In this document: piece by piece, positions 21,896 to 32,170 of the stretch
Layout of the letters: the number at the start of each line of letters is the position of its first letter
How positions within the stretch are numbered: position 1 is the stretch's first letter
Assembly (NCBI RefSeq): GCF_033568475.1
Contig: NC_133120.1
Coordinates: forward strand, 51,571,499-51,635,498
Origin: Henckelia pumila
Taxonomy: Eukaryota > Streptophyta > Magnoliopsida > Lamiales > Gesneriaceae
DNA: 64,000 bases
Direction: 5' to 3'
Notes under the pieces: generated by a model
Seen by the model: the letters and a program-made list of their open reading frames with translations, nothing else
Databases searched by the model: none
Told to the model about the DNA's origin: nothing
Position numbers and translations under genes: made by a program

Positions 21896-21976
21896 AACCA
21901 GTTCTGGTTGATTAGGGATGTTCCTTTTATATTAGGGTCATCCATGAGCTGAGGTGGTTTTCTCCTCCGGGTATCA

Positions 21977-21994
21977 CAAGTCCCTCCCATAAAA
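21977..21994 (-). other. Polypurine tract of the Tat element
   Basis: The minus strand reads TTTTATGGGAGGGACTTG immediately before the 3' LTR. Confidence 0.7.
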
Positions 21995-22180
21995 GTCGAA
22001 TTGAGGTCAAAGACTTGAAATTCGTTTTTGGTTATGAGATGACCCTAAGAGAATGCCGACCTGAGGTGCCTGCTGAGCCCTCCTGTCATTCTGACAATTA
22101 TTAACGGTAACTTTTTGAATTCCAACGAATCTGAGCCGTACACGTGTCCAAATTCAACGGCTCTATTTAACCCGATCTTT

Positions 22181-22190
22181 CTATAAATAG
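22181..22190 (+). promoter_or_regulatory. TATA box of the antisense gene
   Basis: CTATAAATAG on the plus strand, 141 bp before the ATG at 22331, followed by a CT-rich leader. It lies inside the element, about 200 bp from the 3' LTR border. Confidence 0.65.
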
Positions 22191-22330
22191 CCCCTTGCTG
22201 TCAAAATTTCATTTTCACTTTCTTCACTTCTTACTTCTGTGAATTCTCTCTTGAATTCCCCTCTTCCAAGCTTTTCCGCCTTCTTCCCTTTCTCCCAAGT
22301 TTCCGAGCTTCCTAAGTAAGTATTCCTTTC

Positions 22331-24385
22331 ATGGCTACTTCTTCCCGAGCTCATTCTGGAAGCTCTGACGAAGTATTCCGTAAGGTGGATCGATTTGATT
22401 CTCTCGCTCTTACTGTTACAGGAGAGCCTTCAGGCCAGGACCCTACTCATGCTTCAACCTCTGATCAGGAATATGACCTGGGCAATGACCCCAAAATGCC
22501 CGTGGTGCCGTGGTTTGAGCAATACCCATCCGAGCTAGATGCTTCGGATGAGGACAGGATAAGAGCTCTCTCTCACGCCCCGGAGAATTATGAGTTCATC
22601 ATTCCTGACCCTGAGGCCCGAGCTGACCATCCTCTAGAGGGGTATTATACCTTTTTTTTAGATCAGCTGGAGGCCGGTCTTAGGTTTCCTCTCCCCCCTC
22701 CTTTTTCAGCAGCTCAGCCGTTACTATGAGCTTCATTTAGGGCAGTTCACTCCTAATTCCTTTCGCACTCTGTGTAGTTTCGTTGTCCTCTTTAGGACTT
22801 TAGGCTATGACGTAAATTGTTTTACTATTTGTAATTTTTTACTTCCCAAACGTTCTGAGGAGGGCCCCTTCTACTTTTCTTGCCGACCTAATTGTAAGTT
22901 TTTTAAGGGCTCTCCCAGCTCTAACAAAAATTGGAAAAACTCTTTCTTTTTTGTTCATCCCTCCGATGATTGGGATATATGCTCAACTTGGAGGGATGCT
23001 CTCCCCCTCTTACCTGTTCCCGCCCCAGGCTTCCGTCAAGGGGAATTGTTTACTGGAGACCAAAGGGCTATAGAGGGAAGGTGCTTTGATACTTCTGCCC
23101 TTCTGGCAGAAGATCTGCTCTGCCACCATGGGCTCAGCTCGGCCGATGTCTCGGTCTGAGGAAATCTAGGTATGGCCCTTCCCCCGCCCTTGCTCCAACA
23201 TGTTAGCCAGATTACTATCACTATTTCCTGAACTGACCTCTCCTTTTTCTTATATATATAGAAAAAAGAGTTATGGACGCTGCCATGAAAAGAATGCTGG
23301 AGAAGAAGATAACGGCTGCCCCCCTTGGGAGCAGGACTGAAGGGAGCTCCGCCAAGCCTAAAGCCCCTTCACCCCGAGCTGCTAGTAAGTTCGAGCCTTC
23401 TGCCCCTCACTCTAAGGGCTCAAAAAGGCGGGCCACATCCAGCCCTCGCCCTAAAGTGGTAGAGCTGGACTCTGGGAAGTCCTCTATTCCTGAGGTGGTG
23501 CCCCTCCGCCAGTTCAGGGCGGATAAACCTCATACTCCCGTGGTCCGATGCAGGACCAATTTCTTTGAAATGTACCACGATGCTCTGCGCATCGTGGGGG
23601 TCGGCCCTACTCCAACGGTCGGATCAGTCCTCCGAGATATGATCTCCCAGGCTGACGCCGATTATGTGAAGAGACTTGGATGAGCTGAACTGATGCAGCG
23701 CTCTAACACTGCCTCTGCTGAGGTAACTTTCATTTCTCCATTATTTCATGTTCCGCTTTTATGTTCTCATTTACTTATTCTTTTTCTTTCTTAGGCCGCC
23801 GTCCTGAACGCTGAGATGTCCTTCCGAGCTTCCAGGGCTCGCAAAAAATTTTCCAAGGATACCCGAGGTTACGAAGCTCATTTTGCTTAGCTTAATCAGT
23901 TAGCGGAGGACGCCAAGCTTGGTCATGAAAAGGAGGTGGCCAATCTCCGAGCCCAAATGGAGGAAATGCGGATGGGCTTCCAGGCTAACTCGCTGAAGCA
24001 GCTGAACGACCTCCGAGTCTCTGAGGTGCAAAAGGAAGCCCTGCAGGGTGAACTTAAAGGCTCCCAGGATCAGCTTTCTCAAGCCCTCCAAGAGCTAGAG
24101 CTATCCCGAACCGAGCTGACCAAAGGAGCTGAAGGCTTCAAAGAAAGCTTCCTAAAGTCAGACGAGTTTATGGATAAGGTTGCTGTCCAAGCCTATGGCT
24201 ACCTATCCAAAGGGTTCGAGGGTTGTACGCAGCAGTTCAGGGCAGCAGGTTATCCTCCTGAAGGGATCCCAGTAGATTTTCTAGACTTGGATGGATTTGC
24301 CCTCTCCCTCACCTCAGGGGAGGCAACCAAGGAGGACGAGGCTGAGGCCGAGGGAGGCGAGGGTGAAGGGGAGAATGAAAATTAA
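22331..24385 (+). pseudogene. Antisense three-exon gene of the Tat element (Transposase_28-like)
   Basis: Exons 22331-23169, 23262-23722 and 23795-24385, with borders G/GTATGG...TATAG, GAG/GTAACT...TTAG and matching phases (join reads NLEKRVMDAAMKRM). Together they cover about 630 codons. The first exon carries FYELHLGQF-type phrases (here LSRYYELHLGQFTPNSFRTL) and ICNFFLPKRSEEGPFYFSCR. I associate these with the Pfam family of putative gypsy-type transposon proteins (Transposase_28). The last exon is coiled-coil-like with an acidic tail (EDEAEAEGGEGEGENEN). It opposes gag-pol and converges on pol's 3' end. Damage: a 1-base frame change near 22700 and stops at 23157, 23681 and about 23888. 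The latter two look like TGG to TGA and CAG to TAG. Function is unknown; antisense ORFs are known in Tat elements such as Grande and Retand. Confidence 0.8.
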
Positions 24386-24479
24386 TTTTTGTAATTGCTG
24401 ATGTAAACACTTAGATTTTTGTCAGATTATGCAAGCTCAGTTATATTATTATTCTTTTAGGTTATAACAAAAAATTTTA

Positions 24480-25080
24480 GTTGCGATTACTAACACCTTA
24501 AAATGAGCTGAGCTCCTTAGAGGGAGGCAAAATTAACACTTAAAAATAAACTAACACTCAAAAGGCATTGAGCTTAGCTGAGCTCTAGGTGGCCGAGCTA
24601 AGCTCCCTAAGGGGAGGCATAATAATCATTTAAAAATAAACCAACACCCAAAAGTGTTGAGCCGAGCTGAACTCCTTGAGAGGAGCAAGATACATACTTA
24701 AAAATAAACTAACATCCAAAGGTGAGCTGAGCTGAGCTCTTGAAGGGAGGCAAGATAAATACTTAAAAATAAACTAACACTCAAAAGGCATTGAGCTTAG
24801 CTGAGCTCTAGGTCGCCGAGCTAAGCTCCCTAAGGGAAGGCATAATAATCATTTAAAAATAAACCAACACCCGAAAGTGTTGAGCCGAGCTGAGCTCCTT
24901 GAGAGGAGCAAGATACATACTTAAAAATAAACTAACATCCCAAGGTGAGCTGAGCTGAGCTCCTAAAGGGAGGCAAGATAAATACTTAAAAATTAACTCC
25001 CAAAGGTGAGCTGAGCTGAGCTCTTGAAGGGAGGCAAGATAAATACTTAAAAATTAACCAACTCCCAAAGGTGATGAGCT
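24480..25080. repeat. 223-bp tandem duplication and related repeats
   Basis: TCAAAAGGCATTGAGCTTAG occurs at 24558 and 24781, and about 220 bp after it is shared. Shorter variants (GAGCTGAGCTGAGCTC, TACTTAAAAATAAAC) continue to 25080. This is spacer between the antisense gene and pol. Confidence 0.8.
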
Positions 25081-25204
25081 GAGCTGAACTCCCGAGCTGA
25101 GCTGAGCTCCCGAGCCGAGCTGGTAAATATGCCACGTAGTCTTGGCCGAGCTCCCGATGTGACTTGACGTATGTTACCCGAGAGCTTGAATGAACTCCCG
25201 ACCT

Positions 25205-25515
25205 GACCTGGGGCCTAAGAGGCGTGACTATGGTGATGAGCTGAACTAAAGCCAGGGGCCTAAGAGGCGTGACCAAGGTGATGAGCTGAGCCAAAGCCAG
25301 GGGCCTAAGAGGCGTGACTAAGGTGATGAGATGAACCAAAGCCAGGGGCCTAAGAGGCGTGACTAAGGTGATGAGCTGAACCAAAGTCAGGGGTCTAAAA
25401 GGCGTGAGTAAGGTGATGAGCTGAGCCAAAGTCAGAGGCCTAAGAGGCGTGACTAAAGCGATGAGCTGAACCAAAGTCAGGGGCCTAAAAGGCGTGACTA
25501 AGGTGCTGAGCTGAG
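25205..25515. repeat. 45-bp tandem repeat, about seven copies
   Basis: The unit contains GGGGCCTAAGAGGCGTGACT and GATGAGCTGAACCAAAG. At 45 bp it keeps frame, giving a false minus-strand protein of LVTPLRPLALVQLIT repeats. It lies just beyond the pol stop. Confidence 0.85.
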
Positions 25516-25617
25516 GCATGTCTACATCAATATTTTCAAAAGAGCAACTGCTTATAGATAAAAGTAAAATGTAGCCTACATGAATTACATCTGAAAGGAA
25601 AATTGTTCTTGCAACAT

Positions 25618-28600
25618 TTAAGAATAATATTTGCGTAAATTGTAAGCACTCCAAGGTCTCTTCAGCATCTTCCCCTTTGAATCTTCCAAGTAGTAAGCAT
25701 CCGAACTGAGCCTCATCACCACCTTGTACGGTCCTTCCCATTTAGGGTCGAGCTTCCCTATAGCCCCCTCCTGAAATTTTCTCAGCACCAAATCTCCTAC
25801 CTGGAAGCCCTTCCTGCGCACCCGATGATTATAGGACCGAGCTATCCTGTTCTTGTACGCCTCCATTCTGATGGCAGCACCTTCTCTCTTTTCATCCAAG
25901 AAGTCTAAGTCTTCCATTCTCTTTTCTCCATTCTTCTCATCGTAGTAAATGACCCGAGCCGACTCTTCCCCAATTTCTGCTGGCAAGACCGCCTCATTTC
26001 CATAAACCAGGCTAAATAGAGTTTCTCCGGTCCCAATTTTTGGCGTAGTATGATATGACCATAACACGCTAGGGAGCTCTTCCACCCAATTTCCCTGAGC
26101 CTTTCCCAAGCGTGTCTTCAAACTTTGTACTAAGGATCGGTTAGTCACTTCCACCTGGCCATTGCTTTGGGGATAATAGACAGAGGTGAAGTGCTGTTGG
26201 ATCTTCATCTCTTTACACCATGCTTGCACCCGAGCTCCTTGAAATTGTCTTTCATTATCAGAAATAAGCTTCCTAGGTACCCCAAATCTGCATACTATAT
26301 TCTTCCATAGAAATTTCAGCACTTCCCCTTCAGTAATTCGAGCCAAGGTCTCCGCCTCCACCCACTTAGAGAAGTAATCAATAGCGACCAACAAGAATTT
26401 TTTCTGAGCTGGAGCTGGGGGGAAAGGACCCACAATATCCATTCCCCACTGATCGAAAGGACACGCTGCCACGATTCCTTTCATTAACGCTGCTGGCTGA
26501 TGCTGAAGTCTGCTATGTCGCTGACAACTGTCACAAGAAGTCACCAAAGCTATGACACCTTTCAAAATAGTAGGCCAAAAATATCCCGCTAAGAGAACCT
26601 TACGGGCTAGAGAATAAGACCCCAAGTGATTTCCACAACACCCCTCGTATATCTTCTTCAAGACATAATGAGCTTCCTTAGGGCCTAAACACTTGAGAAG
26701 AGGTCCAGAAAATGACCTCTTATAAAGAACTCCCTCCACCATCACAAAGCGGAGACTCCTCTGCTTCAACCGATATGCCTTCTTTGGTTCCTTGGGTAAT
26801 TCGCCCTTCTCCATGTACTCCAAGAGCTCTCTTCTCCAGTCACTCTCTTCCTGAGCTAATGGTGTGAGCTCAGTAGAAGGTGTTAATTCCACTTGCACGA
26901 CTACCTCTCTATTCTTCCAGTTATGAAGTGAGCTAGCCATCTTGGCAAGATAATCTTCTTTTTCATTGCTCTCCCTCGGAATTTGTTCAAACATTACCTC
27001 ATCAAAGAGACCCCGAGCTTCCTCTATCGCCCTCATGTATTCCTTTAACTTCTCATTTTTGACTTCATACGTTCCATTCACCTGCTGAGCTACTAACTGT
27101 GAATCAGAGTAGAGATGCACCCGAGCTACCCCATCTTGCTTAGCTGCTCGGAGGCCGATTAGCACAGCCTCATACTCTGCCTCATTATTAGAAGCTCGAA
27201 AATCCAACCTAACGGCCAACCTGATCTCATCTCCACGAGGGGAGATCAAAAACACCCCCATTCCACATCCTTCATTATTAGAAGAGCCATCAACATATAC
27301 TTTCCACAAATCCTCTGCTCCCACATGTCTCGTTTCGGCCAGGAAATCGGCCAATGCCCGAGCCTTAATGGCTGACCTTGGTTCATACTGGATGTCATAC
27401 TCACTGAGCTTCGTAGTCCATTTCACCAATCTTCCCGAAATATCAACTCAAGTCAATATCCTCCCAATGGGGCAGTTGGTCAGCACCACAATAGGATGTG
27501 ATAGAAAGTAAGGTCTGAGCTTCCTTGCTGTCATAACCAAGGCCAACGCTAGCTTTTTCACCTCCGAATACCGGAGTTCTGCACCCTTAAGGGAATGTGA
27601 GAAGAAGTAGATAGGGTGTTGAGCTGCTCCCTCCTGCCTAATAAATATTGAGCTGACTGCCCCTTCCATAGCTGATAAATAGATGTACAATGGTTCCCCA
27701 GGAGTTTCCTTAGCCAACACAGGGAGTTCAGCTAAATAGCTTTTTAGGTCATCAAATGTCTTCCCGCATTCAGCATCCCACTCAAACTTCTTAACTCTCC
27801 GAAGAACCCGGAAGAAAGGTAAACTTCTATGAGCTGATCGGGATATGAACCGAGATAGAGCCACTATCCTTCCTGCCAACCTTTGAACTTCCTGCAGATT
27901 TCTAGGATGAGTCATGGATCGGATAGCTTGCACTTTCTCCGGGTTAGCCTCAATTCCCCTTTCAGTAACCATGTATCCCAAAAACTTGCCTCCTCTTACT
28001 CAAAACACACATTTCTCAGGATTGAGCTTTATTCCGTAAGACCTGAGTGTGGCAAAGGTCTCCTTCAAGTCAGTAATCAAACCCTCATCATCTTTAGACT
28101 TTACCAGGATATCATCCACATAAACTTCCACATTTCTCCCTACCTGGGAAGCGAACACTCTGTCCATGAGTCTCTGATAAGTAGCCCCTGCATTCTTTAA
28201 ACCAAAAGGTATCACTCTGTAACAAAAAGTTCCATGAGAGGTGGTGAAACTTACTTTATCTTGATCTTCCTCAGCCAAAGGAATTTGGTGGTACCCTTGA
28301 TATGCATCCATGAAACACAAATATTGATGACCTGCTGTAGAGTCAACCAACTGATCAATTCGAGGCAGAGGATAGCAATCTTTTGGGCACGCCTTATTTA
28401 AGTCTCGGAAATCAACACACATCTTCCACTTGCCTGAACTCTTAGGGACAAGGACCACATTCGACAACCAAATAGGGAACTGCACTTCCCTAATGTGACC
28501 TGCCCTAAGGAGCTCATCAACCTCCTTCTTAATAACTTTATCCTTTTCAGGTCCAAAGTGTCTCTTCTTCTACTTTATCGGCCTTGCTCCCGCAAAAATG

Positions 28601-29469
28601 TTGAGTAGATGAACCATGATTTCTGCACTAACCCCTGTGAGCTCCGATATAGACCAAGCAAAAACGTCTTTGTTCTTCTTCAAGCAAACAACCAAGCTTT
28701 GCCTCACTGACGGGCTGAGGTCAGCAGCTAATTTAACGATCTGAGCTCCCGGGCTTAACTCTACCTTCTCATGACCTTCTTCAGACACCAGAAGCACTTT
28801 CTATCCAAACACCCTCGGTGTCCGACCTACTGAGACCATTCCTACCTCCCTACGCTTCTTCTTTGCATCAATCTTTACCTTATTCACATAGCACAACTGA
28901 GCTGCCTTTTGATCACCCCGAACGACCCCCACTTCTCTTCCACTTGGGAACTTCAACTTCTGATGATAGGTAGATGCCACAGCTCGGAAATAACTCAGGG
29001 TAGGGCGCCCCAATATTTCATTGAAAGAGGATGGTGCATCCACCACCATAAAGCAGGCCATTTTGGTTACCCTATGCTCTCCATTTCCAAGAGATAACGG
29101 GAGCACTATTTGTCCCAACGGTTGCAAAGCATGACCTGTGAACCCATACAACTCCGTGGTGATTGGGTCCAACTCAAATCCTTCCAATTTCATTTGGTCA
29201 AGGGTTTCTTTGAAGATAATGTTCACTGAGCTACCAGTATCAACAAAGATGCGAGCCACATCATAATTGGCTATGGTCAAGGTGACCAATAAGGGATCAT
29301 TATGAGGAACCACCACATCCTTTAAATCTTCCCTTCCAAAACTGATGTTTGGATCAGTAGGACAGCTGAGTTGAGAATTTACCTCCAAATTTTCTAATAT
29401 GCGCCCGTGAGCTTTGCGAGCCCTTCCTGAATCTCCATCTGTAGTGCCTCCTGAAATCATATTGATCAT
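25618..29469 (-). pseudogene. Pol of the Tat element (PR-RT-RNase H-aRNase H-INT)
   Basis: One minus-strand frame from 29469, with stops at 28801, 28570, 28000 and 27448. Order: protease (ARIFVDTGSSVNIIF, near 29240), RT (NVVLVPKSSGKWKMCVDFRD, PFGLKNAGATYQRLMD, active site YVDDILVKS), first RNase H (YSEVKKLALALV), and a second archaeal-type RNase H (VYVDGSSNNEGCGMG). Integrase follows with a zinc domain (CDSCQRH), MDIVGPFPPA, SDNERQF and the PQSNGQVE region. The dual RNase H is diagnostic of the Tat group. Several stops fit single substitutions (KPIK-stop-KKRHFGP from CAG, RILT-stop-VDISG from CGA). The integrase SDN motif has E where G is usual. The start overlaps gag's stop as ATGA. Confidence 0.92.
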
Positions 29470-30722
29470 GCCCCTATGAGGTGATTTGCAATTTGCTCAA
29501 CTCTGTCTTCCTGACCATTTTGCGGAGCTCTTCTCTGATGATCAGGTTGATTTCCCCTCACTTCATTTTCCTGATTCCTCCATTGAGGAGCTCGGCCTTG
29601 GCGAGGAGGATTTGCCCTTCGAGTCAGCTCAGCTCTGATTCGAGGGTCATCATACATGAACCTTTGAACCTCCTCACCTAGCCTCTGACAATCATTGGTG
29701 ATATGCCCATACTCCTGATGAAAATCGCAAAACTTGTCAGATGGCGGTAACCACGGGCCTTTCTCTGCATTACGGGGCCTCACAAGTTCTCGCCTATCCT
29801 CATATACTTGCATTGCCTTCTCCAGGCTTACTGAGAGTGGTACATAGGGGTAGGGTCCTTTGACCCTGTTCATCTCTTCTGCAACCCTCTTCCTTCCTCC
29901 TTCTATCTTCCCCTCTGCCTTTGCTCCCACCTTGGCACTGGGCTTGCTCCCAAACGTTCCTTCCTATCTCCTCTGCCTCTGTGCATCCTCCAAATTCACG
30001 TACTTCTCAGCTCGACTAAGGAGCTCATCATAAGTCAAAGGAGGCTTCTTGATCAAGGATCTGAAAAACTCTCCTCCTCTCAACCCTTGAGTGAAAGAGT
30101 TAACCAAAGTGTCAGCAGTGGCAGTGGGCACTTCCAGAGCTGCTGTATTGAAGCGTTGAACATACTCCCGCAACGGTTCCACCTCAGATTGCTTCATATT
30201 GAACAAACTGAGGGAAGTCTTCAAATATCTCTTGTTACTCGCATATTGGTGTAGAAAAGCTGAGCTGAAGTCATTGAAACTTCGAATGCTACCAGGCTGT
30301 AAAATGTTGAACCATTGCTAAGCTGATCTCACCAGAGTAGTGAGGAAGACCCGGTATTTAATTGCATCTGAATATCTATGCAACAGGGCTGCATTTTCAA
30401 ATCTCCCCAAATGCTCCTCCGGATCTGAGCTCCTGTCATACTCCCCTAAAGTAGGCTGCTTAAAATTTGCAGGGAGTTCTTCATCTAGAATAGCCCGAGC
30501 AAATGGGCTTTCCCTCTGTATAGGCCCAGGCCGACCTCCGACTTGCCGACCCAGTCTCCTGATCTCTTCCCACATTGCATCCATTGGGTTTGGCTGACCT
30601 ACGGGTGGAGGTGGATTCTGACCCATGGCCCCTTGCACCGTTTGAGTGATGAACTGACTGAGCTGATCCACAGTCATGTCCGCCACATTCCCTCTTCCCC
30701 TTCCTCTTCCTCTTCCTGCCAT
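29466..30722 (-). pseudogene. Gag of the Tat element
   Basis: Starts MAGRGRGRGRGN at 30722, only 22 bases after the primer site. The Retrotrans_gag region reads EEHLGRFENAALLHRYSDAI and later SLSLFNMKQSEVEPLREYVQ. A short Cys/His motif (CDFHQEYGHITNDC) precedes the end, in the style of Tat Gag. In-frame stops at 30318 and 29964 break it into three blocks (134, about 117 and 166 codons). It ends at TGA 29466-29468, overlapping the pol ATG by four bases, so gag and pol are in different frames. Confidence 0.9.
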
Positions 30723-30744
30723 ATCTACGCCTTAGCTTGAAATT

Positions 30745-30760
30745 CCCACAGACGGCGCCA
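30745..30760 (-). other. Primer binding site of the Tat element
   Basis: The minus strand reads TGGCGCCGTCTGTGGG two bases after the LTR end. This is the usual Tat-group primer site, unlike the tRNA-Met sites of the other elements here. Confidence 0.85.
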
Positions 30761-30762
30761 AT

Positions 30763-32170
30763 TGATGTACCTCAATAAAGTGATCTTCTTGGATGAGCTA
30801 ATTAGCCGTGCTAACAAAACTCCTCCAATAAGTGATGACCTGTTGCTGACCTGGTATTTATAAGAGAGAGCTCCGGATTTAGCGCCTACCTTCCTTATCA
30901 AGAATCCGCGAATCCCGGGATCACAATCCCGAATATTTAGGCTGAGATCTCGCCCAAATCTTTTCTGACAAAGGAAATAACAATACACTTAATCTGAGCT
31001 GAACTGTCATCATGAGGACGCTATACTGCTGCTCTCCCTGGGGTCATATGGAAAAGGGATGAGTGAGTTATTGCTGAACCCCTGAACTCAACCTAAACAC
31101 TGATCCTAACATCATAGCTAGCTCATCAAGGTTGTCCAACCCCTCTACTAAGCTAACTCCCTACTGACATCGGGGCTGAGATGAGCTCCCGAGCTAGAGG
31201 TGACGGTGGAGGAGCTTGGCTGAGCTCCCAAGCTCCCAAGCTGAGCTCCCGACCCGAGCTGGAGGTGATGGTGGAGGAGCTTGGCTGAGCTCCCGAGCTC
31301 CCGAGCTGAGCTCCCGACCCGAACTGGAGGTGATGGTGGAGGAGGTTGGTTGAGCTCCCGAGCTGAACTCCCGACCCGAGCTGGAGGTGATGGTGGAGGA
31401 GCTTGGCTGAGCTCCCGAGCTCTCGAGCTGAACTCCCGACCCGAACTGGAGGTGATGGTGGAGGAGCTTGGTTGAGCTCCCGAGTTGAGCTCCAGACCCG
31501 AGCTGGAGGTGATGGTGGAGGAGCTTGGCTGAGCTCCCGACCCAAGCTGGAGGTGATGGTTGAGGAGCTTGGTTGAGCTCATGAGATGAGCTCCTGAACC
31601 AGTTTTGGTTGATTAGGGATGTTTCTTTTATATTAGGGTCATCCATGAGCAATTGATGTACCTCAATAAAGTGATCTCCTTGGATGAGCTAATTAGCCGT
31701 GCTAACAAAACTCCTCCAATAAGTGATGACCTGTTGCTAACCTGAAACCAAGAACAAGAGTGTTAAAGGGGGCCGGAGGGTGTTCCGCTTATCCTCTCCG
31801 ACGCTCAAGTTAGATGCTAGGATATTGAAATATAGAGAGTGGTGTGTGCGCACAAGTAAAGATTAGGATTCAAATAATGAAAGTGAACCTGGTATTTATA
31901 GGAGAGAGCTCCGGATTTAGCGCCTACCTTCCTTATCAAAAATCCGCGAATTCCGGGATCATAATCCCGAATATTTAGGCTGAGATCTCGCCCGAATCTT
32001 GTCTGACAAAGGAAATAACAATACACTTAATCTGAGCTGAACTGTCATCATGAGGACGCTATACTGCTGCTCTCCATAGGGTCATATGGAAAAGGGATGA
32101 GTGAGTTATTGCTGAACCCCTGAACTCAACCTGAACACTGATCCTAAAATCTTACCTAGCTCATCAAGGT
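30763..32170 (-). repeat. 5' LTR of the Tat element, inner part
   Basis: Unit A (30763-31650, again lacking the TSS-containing segment) with its array (31180-31590), then the start of unit B with that segment present (31742-31888). Interrupted at 32171 by the Tekay-like element; the rest is 40974-41540. Confidence 0.92.
32166..32170. other. Target-site duplication AAGGT (left copy)
   Basis: AAGGT recurs at 40969-40973 directly after the nested element, marking its insertion into the Tat LTR. Confidence 0.93.

Larger units (their letters stand above)
20003..21976 (-). repeat. 3' LTR of the Tat element, internally duplicated
   Basis: 1974 bp. In plus orientation it holds unit A (20003-about 20900), the 57-bp repeat array, unit B (about 20905-21460) and a second array. 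Units A and B start with the same TGTACCTCAATAAAGTGATC block. Unit A lacks a 148-bp segment present in B (20992-21139). Confidence 0.9.

Noticed and set aside
20393-21990. Long minus- and plus-strand frames encoding Ser/Pro/Gly-rich repeat proteins
   Set aside because: They are by-products of the 57-bp repeat, whose length keeps frames open on both strands; they recur wherever the LTR array occurs.
24986-25741. 251-aa minus-strand frame with LVTPLRPLALVQLIT repeats
   Set aside because: Generated by the 45-bp tandem repeat and overlapping the pol end in another frame; no start context or homology.
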